NCBI GenBank assembly: GCA_905236085.1 | Contig: CAJOOD010000072.1 | Span: 1-13,440, forward strand | Origin: an uncultured Bacilli bacterium | GTDB lineage: Bacteria; Bacillota_I; Bacilli_A; RFN20; CAG-826 | DNA length: 13,440 bases | Reading direction: 5' to 3' | Translations under genes and position numbers: made by a program | Part shown: positions 12,493-13,440 of the stretch, piece by piece | Layout of the letters: every line of letters starts with the position of its first letter | Position numbering within the stretch: the stretch's first letter is position 1 | Notes under the pieces: generated by a model | Database searches by the model: none | Seen by the model: the letters and a program-made list of their open reading frames with translations, nothing else | Told to the model about the DNA's origin: nothing

Positions 12493-13440
12493 TTACCAGA
12501 TAACTACTCTCTTATTTGGTGCGATATACATTTTGTCTTTTTTGCTGACATTAAATGTCTCATACCATTCAGGGAAATTGCGTGGTTGCATATTTGCTCT
12601 TAGAATTGCGGGAGCGTGAACATCGATTGATAAGATTAATTGGAGATATTCTGGTTTAGCTTTCATACACCAAATCTTGCCCCAGTTGATGAAATATTCT
12701 TCAAAGCTGGAGTCCTTGATATCGTGCATGATATCTAACGTGACCGCCATACCGCCATTATCAGCGATATTTTCAGAAACGATTAAGGCACCATTGACTT
12801 TACCCCATGGTAGTTCAATACCATCGAATTCTTTAATCATTTCATTGGTCTTCTTAGTAAATTTCTTGAAGTCTTCTTTAAGCCACCAGTTCTTTAAATT
12901 ACCATTTTCATCACATCTAGCGCCATTATTATCAAAGGCATGAGAGATTTCATGACCAATAACAGAGCCGATACCACCTAGATTCTCGCTCTTAGATTGA
13001 TTGATAGAATAAAATGGAGGTTGCAATATCGCGGCTGGGAAGGTGATGTCGTTGGTGAATGGATTATATCCAGCATTAACTAAATGGCCTGGCATGATCC
13101 ATTTATTACGGTCGACTGGTTTATCTAATTGAGCAAAATTGTCTTCTCTTCTAATTCTAGATAAGGCCATGGTAACTTGTAATAAATTAAGTCCATCTTC
13201 AAAGACTAATTTATCATATAATTCATCAACTTTATCTGGATAGCCCATATGGATAGCCATTTTCTCTAATTTGAGAATAGCTTTTTCTTTGGTTGGTTCA
13301 GATAAGATTTCGTTCTTTTTAATTCTGACTTTATATTTAGCAACAATTTCTTTTACCATGGCGATGATATCTTTTTTGGCTTCTTCACCAAAATATTTTC
13401 TACCATAGAATAATCCAACTGGTTCAGAATAGATGCTTGA
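12493..13440 (-). CDS. pepO: M13-family zinc metallopeptidase (PepO-like), N-terminus beyond the right edge
   Basis: The frame is open from the right edge, with 315 residues visible of a family usually 630-700 long. The first visible residues SSIYSEPVGLFYGRKYFGEEAKKDIIAMV are typical M13 sequence, so the Met at 13359 is internal and not the start. Zinc ligands and catalytic residues are present: GHEISHAFDNNG (HExxH at 163-167 of the visible part), ENIADNGG (ExxAD from 223), and the C-terminal DVHAP...R pair that contacts substrate in neprilysin. The protein ends in YIAPNKRVVIW, a normal M13 terminus. The substrate-binding motif reads NAGYNP where the family usually has NAYY or NAFY. PepO enzymes are cytosolic endopeptidases cutting oligopeptides, which suits its place upstream of opp. 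A signal peptide or anchor cannot be excluded because the N-terminus is missing. Confidence 0.93.
   Translation of the reverse strand, partial: SSIYSEPVGLFYGRKYFGEEAKKDIIAMVKEIVAKYKVRIKKNEILSEPTKEKAILKLEKMAIHMGYPDKVDELYDKLVFEDGLNLLQVTMALSRIRREDNFAQLDKPVDRNKWIMPGHLVNAGYNPFTNDITFPAAILQPPFYSINQSKSENLGGIGSVIGHEISHAFDNNGARCDENGNLKNWWLKEDFKKFTKKTNEMIKEFDGIELPWGKVNGALIVSENIADNGGMAVTLDIMHDIKDSSFEEYFINWGKIWCMKAKPEYLQLILSIDVHAPAILRANMQPRNFPEWYETFNVSKKDKMYIAPNKRVVIW

Noticed and set aside
12493..13359. M13 peptidase starting at Met 13359 as a short complete gene
   Set aside because: The frame stays open to the right edge and the upstream residues are typical M13 sequence, so this is an internal methionine of a truncated view.
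1..13440. TGA-as-tryptophan (mycoplasma) code
   Set aside because: All genes read full length under the standard code; the tryptophan codons I checked are TGG and stops are TAA or TAG.
1..13440. CRISPR array, tRNA/rRNA genes, insertion sequences or phage genes
   Set aside because: No regularly spaced repeats, cloverleaf-like sequences, transposase motifs or paired element ends were seen.

Overview
The window is an AT-rich, low-GC bacterial segment. Every gene I can support lies on the minus strand, so transcription runs from high to low coordinates. Shine-Dalgarno sites are strong (GGAGG, AAGGAG, AAAGGGG). Lipoproteins carry classic lipoboxes, and the long reading frames close on TAA or TAG without needing TGA as tryptophan. 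Intergenic regions are short and dotted with hairpin terminators. Together with a peptide-import system of a Mollicutes/Bacilli character (OppD and OppF with lysine/glutamate-rich insertions, and a DUF3899-like membrane protein), this suggests an uncultured, probably host-associated Bacillota lineage near the Mollicutes/Erysipelotrichia that uses the standard code. The lineage is an inference; no rRNA or other marker gene is present.

Layout in order of transcription: (i) 13440-12493, the C-terminal part of an M13 zinc metallopeptidase (PepO-like), closed by a strong terminator. (ii) 12353-11979, a small three-helix membrane protein resembling DUF3899. (iii) 11978-11653, a non-coding region with a promoter, an inverted repeat and a pair of CpG-containing direct repeats. 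(iv) 11652-2682, a complete five-gene oligopeptide ABC importer in the order oppA-B-C-D-F, with an attenuator-like hairpin after oppA, TAATG stop/start overlaps at B/C and C/D, and tandem hairpins at the end. (v) 2507-1644, a DegV/FakB-type fatty-acid-binding protein with its own promoter and terminator. (vi) 1526-1, the N-terminal 508 residues of an S41-type peptidase lipoprotein that runs off the left edge.

The genes suggest a peptide-scavenging locus. OppA captures extracellular peptides, OppB/OppC translocate them, OppD/OppF supply ATP, and a PepO-type endopeptidase encoded just upstream could cut the imported peptides. The S41 lipoprotein may process proteins at the cell surface, and the DegV protein would present fatty acids to lipid metabolism.

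The most unusual feature is that four of the five Opp subunits are enlarged, each at a different place. OppD has a coiled-coil-like insert of about 230 residues between the Q-loop and the ABC signature. OppF has an insert of about 80 residues between Walker A and the Q-loop plus a charged N-terminal extension of about 120 residues. OppC has an extracellular insertion of about 360 residues after its first membrane helix. OppA ends in an acidic, aromatic tail of about 140 residues.
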